The notes under the pieces: model-generated
What the model was told of the DNA's origin: nothing
Databases searched by the model: none
The model's input: only the letters and a program-made list of their open reading frames with translations
Position numbers and translations under genes: made by a program
Assembly: GCA_016702745.1 (NCBI GenBank)
Contig: JADJDJ010000001.1
Span: 1,116,001 to 1,180,000 of the forward strand
Source of the DNA: Chitinophagaceae bacterium
GTDB taxonomy: Bacteria > Bacteroidota > Bacteroidia > Chitinophagales > Chitinophagaceae
Direction of reading: 5' to 3'
Length of the DNA stretch: 64,000 nt
Part shown: positions 44,959-55,228 of the stretch, piece by piece
How positions within the stretch are numbered: position 1 is the first letter of the stretch
How the letters are laid out: each line of letters starts with the position of its first letter

Positions 44959-45792
44959 TTACTTAAATATTCGTTTGAAAAACTGTTTCATGTCTTCCCA
45001 GGAAGCCGAATCAGCCTTCGCATTATAGGCAATGGGAATATTAAATTTTTTGCCCATTTCTGTGGCATCCGGGTTGGTAAAAGCATGGCTGGCACTGTCA
45101 TATCCTTTGAATTCATATTTCATTCCCAAAGAATCCATCTGCTGACGGAACAGATTGACTTCAGCCTGAGGGACAAAAGGATCGGCATTGCCATGACAAA
45201 CCAGGATTTCGGCTTTCAGCAAATCCTTATTGACCGGCACCACATTCAGGTTACCATGAAAACTAACAGCTCCCTTCAGGTTAGCTCCCAATTGGGCGGC
45301 GATGATCGACATCGCCCCGCCAAAACAATAACCCATGATAGCCATGTTGGCGGTATCCACCAGTTCGTTCATTTTGAATTGCTCCATCGCCGCATCTATA
45401 TGCTTTTTAGCCATGGCTGTATTCTGATAAAAAGGAGTGGCTAATCCGCCAGCCGTCGCCGGGTCATTTCCCATTTTTCCGTTTCCGTACATATCCACAG
45501 CAAATGCGATATATCCCAGTTCGGCCAGTTTACGGGCCCTCATTTTTACATAATCATTCAGCCCCCACCATTCATGGATCACCAGGATCGCAGGGCGCTT
45601 ACCTTCCTTGTTTTCATCATACACCACAAAACTGTTCATTTGTAAACTATCAACTTTATAGCTGATGGTTTCTTCCTTAATACTGGGTACTCCGTTACCG
45701 GCACCATCTTTTTTCTTGTCACTGCTTTTACAGGAACCCAGTAAGATCAAAATCGAAAACAGGGTGAGAACGGAAAGACTGAATTGACGCAT
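44959..45792 (-). CDS. dienelactone hydrolase family lipoprotein
   Basis: 277 residues with a lipoprotein signal ending LLGSC (Cys at 21). The alpha/beta-hydrolase core has VIHEWWGLNDYVK, nucleophile Cys in MGYCFGGAMS (DLH-type Cys in place of Ser), the Asp in CHGNADPFVP and the His in SASHAFTNP. DLH proteins hydrolyse lactone or ester bonds. The periplasmic lipoprotein form is typical of Bacteroidota; the substrate is unknown. Confidence 0.9.
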   Translation of the reverse strand: MRQFSLSVLTLFSILILLGSCKSSDKKKDGAGNGVPSIKEETISYKVDSLQMNSFVVYDENKEGKRPAILVIHEWWGLNDYVKMRARKLAELGYIAFAVDMYGNGKMGNDPATAGGLATPFYQNTAMAKKHIDAAMEQFKMNELVDTANMAIMGYCFGGAMSIIAAQLGANLKGAVSFHGNLNVVPVNKDLLKAEILVCHGNADPFVPQAEVNLFRQQMDSLGMKYEFKGYDSASHAFTNPDATEMGKKFNIPIAYNAKADSASWEDMKQFFKRIFK

Positions 45793-45848
45793 GGTTAAAT
45801 TTTATATTTGAACAATACAATTGCAAATTGGTTGCGGATACAATTTAC

Positions 45849-46889
45849 TTATTTTTCAGGGGAACGGGCATCCAGCACTTCTATTTCAAATACCAGGATA
45901 CTGTTTGGAGGAATCTTAGCCGCCCTTGTACGGATCGAATAAGCAAGGTCGGATGGGATCACCAGTTTTATTTTTCCGCCAACTTTTAATAATGGCACAG
46001 CAATCTGCCAGCCACGGATCAGTCTTTTTAACGGGAAACTGGCCGGCTTTTCACCCGTTTGATCAAATACCTGTCCGTTGGAAAACAAATAACCTTTATA
46101 AAATATAGTAACTGTATCCTCTACAGAAACCATCCTGCCCGTTCCTTGTTTGATAATTTGATAATACACACCCTGTTCTTCCTGTTTAACGTCTGTTTTT
46201 CCCAACGTAATCGAATCATTTATGATTTTGATTTCCTTTTGTCGCTGTTGAATGCTGTCTAGATGACCAAATAAATTAATGCCTGGAATCGTCGCATTGG
46301 TTTTATCCTCACTCAGTAATTTCCAGGAACCTGATGACCGCTGTGCCCAGGCGGGCCCATGCCGGAATAACAGGTTTTGTTTTTTATGACAAGTGAATCT
46401 TAATGAGGGATTCAGGAGAGAAGGGTGCCATTTATTGAGGGTTCCGCTTCCGATGAATTTCCATTTCCCTTCCCGGGGAAGAAAAACATAACCACTGCAA
46501 ACTGTAAGTCCGGAGATGGAGTCCGTGGCCTGAGCTATAAGGAGTTTGTAAGATTCCCCAACCTGCCAGTCATATTTAAAAATGATTTCATGACCCTTTA
46601 GATCAAAGCCATTATTTAAGCCGCGTTGAAGATTGTTCAGGGGAGCAGAAACGGTAAAAAAGAATCCCCGGTTTTTTCGGTTTCCAAACATCGTTATACT
46701 GGCAATATCTGTCCTTAAACTGAGGTTGAACCATTTTTTCGCTTCCGGCGATTGAACGGAAACTTCTGTAATAACCTGAATGGCTCTGACACTATCAGTG
46801 AGGGGGTAAGTAATCACGGAATCCCTGAAATTGGCATTGCTTTTTAAGCAAAAAAGGAACAGGAAGAGGGTCAGGGAGGTGCTTTTCAT
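45849..46889 (-). CDS. FKBP-type peptidyl-prolyl isomerase with a DUF3472-like N-terminal part
   Basis: 346 residues with a signal peptide (MKSTSLTLFLFLFCLKSNAN). The C-terminal 105 residues are an FKBP domain: VYYQIIKQGTGRMVSVEDTV, KGYLFSNGQVFDQTGEKPAS, LIRGWQIAVPLLKVGGKIK and IPPNSILVFEIEVLDAR. Residues 20-200 form a beta-rich region (GNRKNRGFFFTVSAPLNN, EGKWKFIGSGTLNKWHPSL) that resembles DUF3472; this is tentative. A periplasmic folding catalyst with an added binding domain seems likely. Confidence 0.85.
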   Translation of the reverse strand: MKSTSLTLFLFLFCLKSNANFRDSVITYPLTDSVRAIQVITEVSVQSPEAKKWFNLSLRTDIASITMFGNRKNRGFFFTVSAPLNNLQRGLNNGFDLKGHEIIFKYDWQVGESYKLLIAQATDSISGLTVCSGYVFLPREGKWKFIGSGTLNKWHPSLLNPSLRFTCHKKQNLLFRHGPAWAQRSSGSWKLLSEDKTNATIPGINLFGHLDSIQQRQKEIKIINDSITLGKTDVKQEEQGVYYQIIKQGTGRMVSVEDTVTIFYKGYLFSNGQVFDQTGEKPASFPLKRLIRGWQIAVPLLKVGGKIKLVIPSDLAYSIRTRAAKIPPNSILVFEIEVLDARSPEK

Positions 46890-46958
46890 TTTTTATTTTA
46901 AAACTAATTTATTTCATCTTAATTTAATAGAACCACTTTGATACTAAATATTATTTGT

Positions 46959-47771
46959 ATGAAAAAATTACTTTTCTCACTGGTTGTACAGGGGCTTGGA
47001 GTTGGTTTTTCTTTTTCACAGGAAAAATTAGGAGAAGTGGCCTGTATTTATAATACATCCACCAACCTTGATTCCACCACTGCTATTTATCAGCGATTGG
47101 GCTTTCAAAAAGTAAATGAGAATAGTTTTCCATCTCCCTGGGCACAGTATAGTGATGGCAGCCTGCTGATCATGGTTCGCAAAGACAATAATAAATATAC
47201 CGGGCTTACTTATTACACCAGTAACCTGGCAGCAATCGTCAATCAACTGGAAAAAGATGGTATTGTATTTACCAAAAAGCCAGGCGAGGGTGACCCAATT
47301 AAAAGGTATTATTTTAATTCTCCGGATGGCCTTTCCATTATGCTGGCAGATAACCTGGGTGGTTTCAGTCAGCCAAAAGGGATTAGTTTACTCAATATGA
47401 ATCCGGCCGATTTTAAATCGGTTGAGAAATATCCAAACAAACAATGCGGTGTTTTTGGAGAATACTGTCACCCGGTGAAAGATCTTGAAAAATCAATTGC
47501 ATTCTGGAAAAAACTGGGGTTTAAGGTAAAATCAAAAATGGATCAGCCATATCCGCATGCGATTCTTTCAGACGATTTAATGATCATCGGTTTACACCAG
47601 ACCAGCAATTTTGACTATCCGGCCATTACTTATTTTGGCATACAAACGGCTGAGCGGGTGAATCTGTTAAGAAGCCAAGGCTTGTCATTCACGAATATGC
47701 AGGGCGCTGCTAATGTAGTAACAACCGGATGGGAGGGACAACATTTCTTTCTTTTCTCTCTGGGCATGTGA
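46959..47771 (+). CDS. secreted VOC (glyoxalase/bleomycin-resistance fold) protein
   Basis: 270 residues from ATG 46959 with a signal peptide ending FSFSQ. Two tandem VOC modules: about 25-125 (VACIYNTSTNLDSTTAIYQR ... YYFNSPDGLSIMLADN) and 145-270 (GEYCHPVKDLEKSIAFWKK ... GLHQTSNFDYPAITYFG). Metal ligands are not obvious. VOC proteins bind small molecules or act as lyases and dioxygenases; substrate unknown. It ends 27 bp before prfB. Confidence 0.8.
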   Translation: MKKLLFSLVVQGLGVGFSFSQEKLGEVACIYNTSTNLDSTTAIYQRLGFQKVNENSFPSPWAQYSDGSLLIMVRKDNNKYTGLTYYTSNLAAIVNQLEKDGIVFTKKPGEGDPIKRYYFNSPDGLSIMLADNLGGFSQPKGISLLNMNPADFKSVEKYPNKQCGVFGEYCHPVKDLEKSIAFWKKLGFKVKSKMDQPYPHAILSDDLMIIGLHQTSNFDYPAITYFGIQTAERVNLLRSQGLSFTNMQGAANVVTTGWEGQHFFLFSLGM

Positions 47772-47786
47772 TTGCTGATAAACCCC

Positions 47787-47794
47787 TATTTTTG
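47787..47794 (+). promoter_or_regulatory. Bacteroidota -7 promoter element of prfB, predicted leaderless
   Basis: TATTTTTG followed by exactly 4 nt (CCTC) and ATG 47799. With the rnpB calibration, +1 is the A of ATG. Confidence 0.65.
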
Positions 47795-47798
47795 CCTC

Positions 47799-48891
47799 AT
47801 GACAATCGAAAAATTACAGGATATGCGGTCCCGCATTGCCGGGATAAGGAGGTTTCTTTGACGTCGAGAACCGACTTGCTAAGATAGAAAACGACAAACA
47901 ACTCTCTCTGAGTCCCGGCTTCTGGGACGATAATGCCCGCGCCACTTCCATCATGAAGGAAATCAAGGTGAACGAGTATTGGGTAAAGCTCTATGAGCAA
48001 ACCGATACGGCCGTGGAGGATTTTGCTGTGCTTTTTGATTTCTGGAAAGCCGGTGATGCCACTGAAGAAGAAACACAGGCGGCCTATGATAAAGGACTCC
48101 AGATGCTGGAGGATGCTGAATTCAAAGCCACCCTGAATGAACCAGAGGATGAATTACCAGCCGTATTACAGATAAATTCCGGTGCCGGTGGTACTGAAAG
48201 CCAGGACTGGGCTGAAATGCTGGCCCGGATGTACCGGATGTACGGAGAAAAACAAGGTTGGAAAGTAACCGAATTGGACTGGCAATGGGGGGATGGTGCC
48301 GGTATTAAAACGGCCACCCTGCAATTTGAAGGCCCCTTGGCTGATGGTTTTTTACAAGCAGAAAGCGGGGTGCACCGGCTGGTTCGTAGTTCACCTGTTG
48401 ACAGGAATGCCCGCAGACATACTTCCTTTGTGAGTGTATATGTTTACCCGATGGTGGATGATACGATTGAAATCGAAATCAACCCGGCGGATGTGAAAAT
48501 GGAAACCTCCCGAAGCGGGGGAGCAGGCGGACAGAATGTAAACAAAGTGGAAACCAAGGTTCAGCTGACCCACTTACCTACCGGAATCGTGGTGGTTTGT
48601 CAGCAGGACAGAACCCAGCTCGGCAACCGGGAACTGGCCATGCAAATGCTCCGGAGCCGGTTATACGAACTGGAATTGCAGAAACGGAATGCCATCAAGG
48701 ATGCCAATAATGCCAAGAAGAAAAAAATCGAGTGGGGCAGTCAGATCCGCAGTTATGTATTCCATCCTTATAAAATGATCAAAGACCATCGAACTGACTT
48801 TGAAACCGGTAATATCCAACCGGTAATGGATGGTGAACTGGATGGTTTTATCAAAGCTTATCTGATGAATGAAAAAGAGTCGGAAAGCTGA
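47799..48891 (+). CDS. prfB: peptide chain release factor 2 with programmed +1 frameshift
   Basis: 363 residues after the classical RF2 frameshift: AGGAGG (47847-47852), then TTT and CTT-TGA-C (47856-47862). The CUU codon slips +1 over the UGA so that reading goes on DVENRLAKIE. Domain III carries the GGQ motif in RSGGAGGQNVNKVETKV and the SPF-type tripeptide region RSSPVDRNARR-like stretch (LVRSSPVDRNARR). RF2 reads UAA and UGA stops and triggers release. The frameshift autoregulates RF2 levels. Terminator at 48940. Confidence 0.97.
47847..47862 (+). promoter_or_regulatory. RF2 programmed +1 frameshift site
   Basis: AGGAGG-TTT-CTT-TGA-C: internal Shine-Dalgarno, 3-nt spacer, CUU slippery codon and UGA stop followed by C, identical in arrangement to other RF2 genes. 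Confidence 0.95.
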
Positions 48892-48939
48892 GCAAACCAG
48901 CCAGATAATTTGAAATTGTATTTTGAGAAGCAAACTAAT

Positions 48940-48972
48940 GCCGGTTGATGTGATCGATTCCGGCTTTTTTTT
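48940..48972 (+). terminator. Rho-independent terminator of prfB
   Basis: GCCGG (48940-48944) and CCGGC (48960-48964) enclose a 15-nt loop, followed by eight Ts. Confidence 0.75.
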
Positions 48973-49131
48973 ATCCGGCTGGTAGTTAAATACCTGCCTG
49001 TGAAATAAATTTTGCAATTATTTTTTTCGTTTTTGATCTTCTCATTCCCGTCTCCATCCTTTAAAATCAGCCAAAAGGATTATTTTAGGGTGTCACCACA
49101 TGATTAGTTTTACACTGAAATTGATCGAACC

Positions 49132-51077
49132 CTGAGATACAGTATAATTATATTGATCCTGTTGGGCATCTCCTGCCCGGCAACATCCCAGTTTGCCGAA
49201 AAAGATTCTTTGCTGCGAATTATTAATTCTTCCTCCCCTGATTCTCTGAGAAGTGATGCATTGAATGAATTCGCCTTTTATATGTTTGATTATAATGTGG
49301 ATTCCTCCATCATTTTGGCAAAAGAAGCAGAACGAATTGCCCTGCAATCAAATAACAAAAGACAAGAGGCAAGGGCACTTAAAAATATTGGAATCAGTTT
49401 TGATATCAAGGGAAGACAGATTCAGCCTTGCTTTATTTCGATCAGGCCCTACTGATTGCCAGGAATAACCAGTTGCATCCCACACTGGCCAATATCATTA
49501 CAGACATCGCCAATGCCTGGTATGCAGCCGGAAATTATGAGCTGGCCTTACGACATCATTTTGATGCCCTTCGTTTAAGAGAAGAATATAAAGCCAGAAA
49601 AGAAATTGCGCAGACTTTTAATAATATCGCCCTCGTTTACCGGTCAAGAAGGGATTACGCCAATGCTGTGAAATATAACCGGCTCTCCCTTCAGATTAAA
49701 CAGGAACTGGACAATAAACAGGGCATTGTGAACTCGTCGATCAACCTGGGTTCCTGTTATCAGTTTATGGGCCGCTATGACAGCGCCCTTTTTTATGCAC
49801 AGAAAGTAATGACTCTTGCCTTTGTGCCACAGGATAAAAATGAAGGCAAGGCGAATTATGCCAGTGCGCTGACAGGCTTGAAAAGATTAAAGGAGGCAAA
49901 AGAGGTATTTACTTCCTTATTGCCTGATTTGGACAGGGAGGAGGAACAATCTGCCTATGTGAGTTGTTTACAGGGCCTTGGGGCCATAGCTTTATTGCAG
50001 AGTGAAGTTGATACTGCCATTGCTTTCTTCGGGAAAGGAGTCATTTATGCCAGACAATATAATGACCGGGAGTTTGTGGCCTCTTTTTATAAACAACTGG
50101 CAAATGCATATAGTCAAAAAAATGACTTTAGTAATGCTTATCGCTTTAACCTGGCGGAACAATCACTGAGGGATAGTTTATTAAATGAAGAAAACCTGAG
50201 ACAGATCAATGAGATGAATGCTGTTTATGAAAAAGACAGGCAGGAACAGCAGATTGGCGAACTGACCAGCCAGGTGTCTGTCAGTGAGCAAAAAGCGATC
50301 AGAAACAGACAACAAAGAAATCTTTTCCTCCTGGCTACCGTTTTTCTGCTGGCACTTGCCTCGGTGATCCTGTACGCCTTTTACAATAACCGGCGTAAAA
50401 ACAAATTGCTTTCGCAACAGAAAAAACTGATTGAACAGTCGCTTCGTGACAAAGAAGTATTAATGAGAGAAATACACCACCGGGTCAAAAATAACCTGCA
50501 GGTTGTTACCAGTCTGCTTAACCTTCAATCGCATTATATTGATGACGAAAAGGCCTATTCCGCTGTACAGGCTGGCCGGAACAGGGTTCAGTCAATGGCC
50601 CTGATACACCAGTTCCTTTACAGAGATGCCGGGAACCTGACAACATTGCGAATCAGAGATTATATAAAGGAGCTATTAAGTTATATTGAGGATAGCAACC
50701 ATCATTCAGAAATGAAGGTGCAGATTAGTCAGCAAGTTGATGACCTTGAACTTGATATTGATACAGTGGTTCCGCTGGGACTCATCATCAATGAACTCGT
50801 GTCGAATGCCTACAAGTACGCTTTCAACGGTAAAGAGAGCGGTACAATAATGGTCAGTTTAACACAAACACCTGATTTTAGCAATATATTACTCCGGGTT
50901 TCTGATGATGGTATTGGAATGAAAGAAGACCTGACAGACAAAAAGAATTATTCTTTCGGCTACCGCATGATAAAAGCATTTGTTGAAAAACTGGAAGCAA
51001 AACTGAGTGTTGAGTCTGTAAACGGGACAACGGTATCGTTGTTGATTCCGGCAATAAACATTAACAATCATGAGTGA
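49132..51077 (+). CDS. TPR-containing HisKA_2 sensor histidine kinase, frameshifted
   Basis: About 648 residues once one missing A is restored near 49411-49415, where the frames GISFDIKG and TDSALLYFDQ join. No ATG fits: a CTG at 49132 gives a good signal peptide (RYSIIILILLGISCPATSQ); a TTG at 49153 would leave it too short. TPR repeats cover about 30-350, then a charged coiled-coil, a membrane helix (about 396-418) and the cytoplasmic kinase with the phospho-His in LMREIHHRVKNNLQ (HisKA_2), then HATPase with ELVSNAYKYAFNG and VSDDGIGMKED. A periplasmic TPR sensor of unknown signal. It overlaps the next gene by 8 bp. Confidence 0.85.
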
Positions 51078-51693
51078 AGTAAATGTACTTATTGTTGAAG
51101 ATGAGCCCATGGTTGCAGAAGATATTGCAGAAGCCCTGAACAATATTGACTTTAAAGTGTCTGCTGTTGTTTATACGGAAAAGGCGGCACTGGAGGAACT
51201 GCAGTATAATACACCTGATATTGCCCTGCTGGATATCAATCTTAAACATGGAAACGAAGGAATTCAGATCGCCGAGCAGATCAATCGGCTTTATCAAATC
51301 CCTTTTGTTTATCTAACCGCTTATTCAGATAAGGTAACGTTGCAATTGGCCCAGCATACCGAACCTGCAGGATATCTGGTTAAACCATTTACCGAAAAAA
51401 ATCTTTTTGCCACTTTGCAACTCGCCTTGCTGAATCATGGTCAGCGCATTAAGAATAATTTCAGCCTGCCTCCATTAGAAAAAATTAATGACAAACTGAA
51501 CGCCCGGCTCAGCGACAGAGAATATGATTTACTGGCAAAAATATTTGAAGGGCTTACCACCAAACAAATGGCAGCCCAATTGTTCATTGCAGTAAGTACA
51601 GTAAAAACACATATCCGGAACATCTACCTTAAACTGGATGTAATTAACCGGAGTGCTGCGATCGCAAGAATAAGGGAATTAATGAATCGGTAG
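51070..51693 (+). CDS. LuxR-type response regulator
   Basis: 207 residues. REC domain (about 1-120) with the acidic pair in LIVEDEPMVAED, the phospho-acceptor Asp in PDIALLDINLK and Lys in GYLVKPFTEKN. The C-terminal LuxR helix-turn-helix is SDREYDLLAKIFEGLTTKQ ... AVSTVKTHIRNIYLKL. It overlaps the upstream kinase gene by 8 bp, so it is the cognate regulator. It may control the secreted-protein genes that follow on the same strand after 233 bp; that is inference. Confidence 0.9.
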   Translation: MSEVNVLIVEDEPMVAEDIAEALNNIDFKVSAVVYTEKAALEELQYNTPDIALLDINLKHGNEGIQIAEQINRLYQIPFVYLTAYSDKVTLQLAQHTEPAGYLVKPFTEKNLFATLQLALLNHGQRIKNNFSLPPLEKINDKLNARLSDREYDLLAKIFEGLTTKQMAAQLFIAVSTVKTHIRNIYLKLDVINRSAAIARIRELMNR

Positions 51694-51760
51694 TGCATCA
51701 GTAGGCAGCCCTGTACCGGTTAATTTCAAAAGTAATCTCTGGCACCAGTTGAAATCAGCA

Positions 51761-51768
51761 TAGGTTTG
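51761..51768 (+). promoter_or_regulatory. Bacteroidota -7 promoter element for the 51.9-55.9 kb genes
   Basis: TAGGTTTG (TAnnTTTG) 158 nt before ATG 51927. In between lies a hairpin (CTGGTTTTC with GAAAACCGG, 51785-51810), a possible leader structure. Confidence 0.45.
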
Positions 51769-51926
51769 GTATACCTTATGCGAACTGGTTTTCTAAGCCG
51801 GGAAAACCGGCTGCTACCTGATTTCATGGGTTTATATCCTCCATACTGTCAGCCTCATTTTCATCCTTTTGGCGGATACATTGTCCGGGGGAACATCGGA
51901 TTTTTATCCTGTTAAAAATAACAGAT

Positions 51927-53117
51927 ATGAAATGCCTGATGTGGACCCTTTCTTTATTCATTTCCCTGACAGGTTATTCACAAGCTTTCAATGAGTTTTC
52001 ATTCAGCAATGATGGATTCCCTGTTTCCGCAGCTTTCCCGGGCACTCCTTCCATAACAAGTAAAATTTCAGGAAAGGATACCCTGTTGACTGCAATTATT
52101 ACGCAATCGGGTAAGACTTATTCAGTAATCCTCACCCAAACCGGATCAGAAGAAATTGCGAGACGGGCTGTTTTAAAAATTCCGGGGCGTTTGATGGAAA
52201 AATCCCGGCAGAAGGAACCCGTATCAATCATCAGTATAAATGGAAGCAAAGGATATGCCTTCCGGTATATTAACGATAAGGGGACATTTATCACAGCCAG
52301 GCTATTTTCATTTGGACGTATGATTTGTCAGGCGATGGTGCTGCAAAAAGATGCGTTCCCGGATTCGGAAGCCATTCTTTTTTTTGGTTCTATCCGTTTT
52401 GAACAAGTACAGTATAAGGGTGAAACAATAAATCTCCGGAATAGTAATCAGCCTTCAACTGATTCCTACACTGTGAACAGCAGGGTAGAGGTTTGGGACT
52501 CTCAAAAAAATAAGTTGTTCGGTGCCATTATTCTCAAATCGTTGCCTGATGGGCTTTACCGGGTAGCTTTTGACGGGTATGCAGATACTTATGACGAAGA
52601 AGTGCCTGGAACAAGGATCCGGAATATGACTTCAGCAACAGTACCTTCTTTTGTTCCTTACGTCCGCACTTCCAAAGGAAGAACCACTACACTTAAAGGG
52701 GCCTTGCAAAATGGTAAAATCCTGGAAGATCTTTCCTGGGCTACCAGCAGTCAGATTGCCTGCTGGCCGGATATAAGGGATATTGAATTTCAGGGGAAAC
52801 ATGTGGGGTACTGGTTTGATCTTCCCGGCCATTCCGTAGCCACCATCACGGTTACTCCCCTTAAAAAAAGCACGAGGATCAATATTTATGGTTATACCAG
52901 CTTTGATCTGCAACGGATTCCTCCTTATATCACCTATGTACAAACTTGTGAAGCCTCACACCCCATCTGGGTAGGGGCACCTGATTTTTCAGAAACTGCC
53001 AAACCACAATCAATCCGGCTCAATACAGTAACAAGACATACCGCTGTTTATTTCGCTGTGGCCGGGGCAAAAGACATGCTGGAAGGAGATTATACTATTA
53101 CCATTGAAATCAAATAA
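51927..53117 (+). CDS. hypothetical secreted protein with a Tudor/agenet-like domain
   Basis: 396 residues with a signal peptide (MKCLMWTLSLFISLTGYSQ). About residues 175-235 read VNSRVEVWDSQKNKLFGAI then LYRVAFDGYADTYDEEV and TRIR, the pattern of Tudor/agenet barrels. The C-terminal 130 residues are beta-rich. First of four co-oriented genes of secreted proteins (gaps of 14, 33 and 47 bp). Confidence 0.75.
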   Translation: MKCLMWTLSLFISLTGYSQAFNEFSFSNDGFPVSAAFPGTPSITSKISGKDTLLTAIITQSGKTYSVILTQTGSEEIARRAVLKIPGRLMEKSRQKEPVSIISINGSKGYAFRYINDKGTFITARLFSFGRMICQAMVLQKDAFPDSEAILFFGSIRFEQVQYKGETINLRNSNQPSTDSYTVNSRVEVWDSQKNKLFGAIILKSLPDGLYRVAFDGYADTYDEEVPGTRIRNMTSATVPSFVPYVRTSKGRTTTLKGALQNGKILEDLSWATSSQIACWPDIRDIEFQGKHVGYWFDLPGHSVATITVTPLKKSTRINIYGYTSFDLQRIPPYITYVQTCEASHPIWVGAPDFSETAKPQSIRLNTVTRHTAVYFAVAGAKDMLEGDYTITIEIK

Positions 53118-53131
53118 AAACTAAAACAAGT

Positions 53132-53593
53132 ATGATGAAAACAAATGTAATAATGCTGATTCTCGCCTGTACTTTATTTCATACAGCAGTTATTGCCCAG
53201 GCGCCTGTTGTAAAATTCTCAGTGCCCAAAGCACAGGATAACAGCCAATGGGAAAAAGCACCTGGCGGGAGTACCTGGTCCTGTTATAACAAGACAGTCA
53301 AATTAAGGGTGGAACTGACCCGAACCGGAGGAGATGGATATGCCGGAAAAAAACTGCTTATCAATACAAGAATTTTACATCCTGTTTCCCAGGTGGAACT
53401 GAAAAGTAAAACCGATGAATTTACAGTCAGCTCCAAAAATGATGGAAAGTTCATTGAATACTTTATTGTGGAGTATTCCTTTGCTGATACACCCAATCTT
53501 CCTTCAAACCCGCCGTCCTGTGTATTGAATGCATCAGTTAGTTGCAACAATATTTCATTAATTACCGTAACCAAAAAATATAAGTATGAGTAA
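53132..53593 (+). CDS. hypothetical secreted protein
   Basis: 153 residues with a signal peptide (MMKTNVIMLILACTLFHTAVIAQ). The mature part is beta-rich with four Cys, two of them in SCVLNASVSC, suggesting disulfide bonds. No family recognised. Second gene of the four-gene run. Confidence 0.7.
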   Translation: MMKTNVIMLILACTLFHTAVIAQAPVVKFSVPKAQDNSQWEKAPGGSTWSCYNKTVKLRVELTRTGGDGYAGKKLLINTRILHPVSQVELKSKTDEFTVSSKNDGKFIEYFIVEYSFADTPNLPSNPPSCVLNASVSCNNISLITVTKKYKYE

Positions 53594-53626
53594 GTCGTGT
53601 TGAAATACTCACCTAAAACAATCAGG

Positions 53627-55181
53627 ATGAAAAAAATATTATTATCAATCTGGCTTGGGGTTTTTAGCACCCTCGTTTTTTCGCAGGCAATTACACCTGA
53701 TACAAAACTGGCTGTAAATACAATTTCCGGGTTGCTTCCCCGTATGAAAGTGAATGAAAATTATACAAAGCCGATAGCTGCAGAAGCTTTTGCGCATGTA
53801 CGCCAGGAATGGGAGGCCTTTAATGCCCTCCATACAGAAGCGGTAAATGCCTGGAACCGGATACCTAAAACAGCTTACCAGCATCCGGAAGTACAGGCGA
53901 TCCGGAAACCGCTTTCTGAAAAAATAACTTTCTTTCAGCAATGGACAACTCAATTACAGGCAACACAAAAGATGATAAATGATAACCCCGCTGCCTATGC
54001 CGCTCCGGCACCTGTTTTATCTGAAACCAGCCGGCTCAAATTGAATCAGGCTGCGCCCTTATTGGCAGCCATTGAAATCAAAAAAGAATTTGCCGGAATT
54101 TTAACCCCGGCTCAGTATGTACCGGCCTGTGAGTGGTACCTGAAAGTGAAAGGAAATTTTAATCAGGCATCCATTCTTTTAAATTCATTGCAAAAAATTG
54201 AAAGGCCTCACCCGGAAGCACTTGTTATTGAAGAGAAAATCCTTGAGATCCAATCCATTTATTTGAATGTTCAGAATCAGCTCAAAGCTGTGGGCACTGC
54301 TCAGGCTGGTAGTGGAATCCGAAAAATGTGGTATGAAGATGTGGCAAAGTATAAAGATGCGGTGCTGATTTTTGCTGATGTGCTGGGTATCGATCTGCCG
54401 CAAAATACAAGTAACTCCCGCACTCTATTCGAACTGACTCCTGACAATTATGATAAAACGATGAAGGACCTGGAAGCGCTGGCCGGACTGATGACCGGAA
54501 CGTACAAAGATGTGGTGGATAATCTTTCCAATCCTTTTCAAACACTCGATAATTCGCCCTGTGTATTCCGGATGGTGTCTGTTAACCGTAAAGCCCTGCT
54601 TCCGGAAGCCGTAAAACTGTCAGCATTTCGTTTCCTGACCAATGCGATGCATGGAGCACCCCGGATTGAAGACCTTGAAAAAGATGAAGGCTGGATGGAT
54701 GGAGGCTTTACACCGGGAGAAAGTAAAAAAAAGCTGGCAGAAATAAAATCCAGATTTATTCCGGTTCTTAAAAAATCAGGTATATCAGAAGCCGAAGCAG
54801 GTTTGAACCAATTGGATACCGCCTACAACGGATTCTGGAAAAAAGCAGAAGAACTGGCTCCTCAATGGACCTTCCTCCGACGCAGACGCTGCCGGTGACG
54901 CCAGGGCCAAGTCGCTTTTCACAAGAGAAATAAAAGCTGCGTATCCAGGTGCACAAATCATTAAACTGGGATTTGCCTACGATGCCAAATGGACCGTTTA
55001 CCTGGATGCACGAAACCAGCCTAAACACCGCACTATTGGCACAACAGCATTGATTAAACTGCCCGGAGAAAAGTATTACACCGCATGGAGACTGCTTTTC
55101 AATGAAGACTATTCCGGTGGGGGACAATTTTCCGGCGGCCGGATTGAATGGCTGAAATGGAGATGGCAGGGAAACAGATAA
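53627..55181 (+). CDS. hypothetical secreted helical protein, frameshifted near the 3' end
   Basis: About 517 residues from ATG 53627, the start of a signal peptide (MKKILLSIWLGVFSTLVFSQ), once one extra C near 54860-54861 is removed. As read, the frame ends early at 54898; in the corrected frame the protein continues SSDADAAGDARAKSLF ... GGGQFSGGRIEWLKWRWQG to TAA at 55179-55181. The first 400 residues are helical; the C-terminal 90 are beta-rich (DAKWTVYLDARNQPKHR). Unknown function, third of the run. Confidence 0.7.
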
Positions 55182-55228
55182 TGTATTTCTTAGCGATAAA
55201 AATATAAAACAACCCAAAATTCAGGAAT

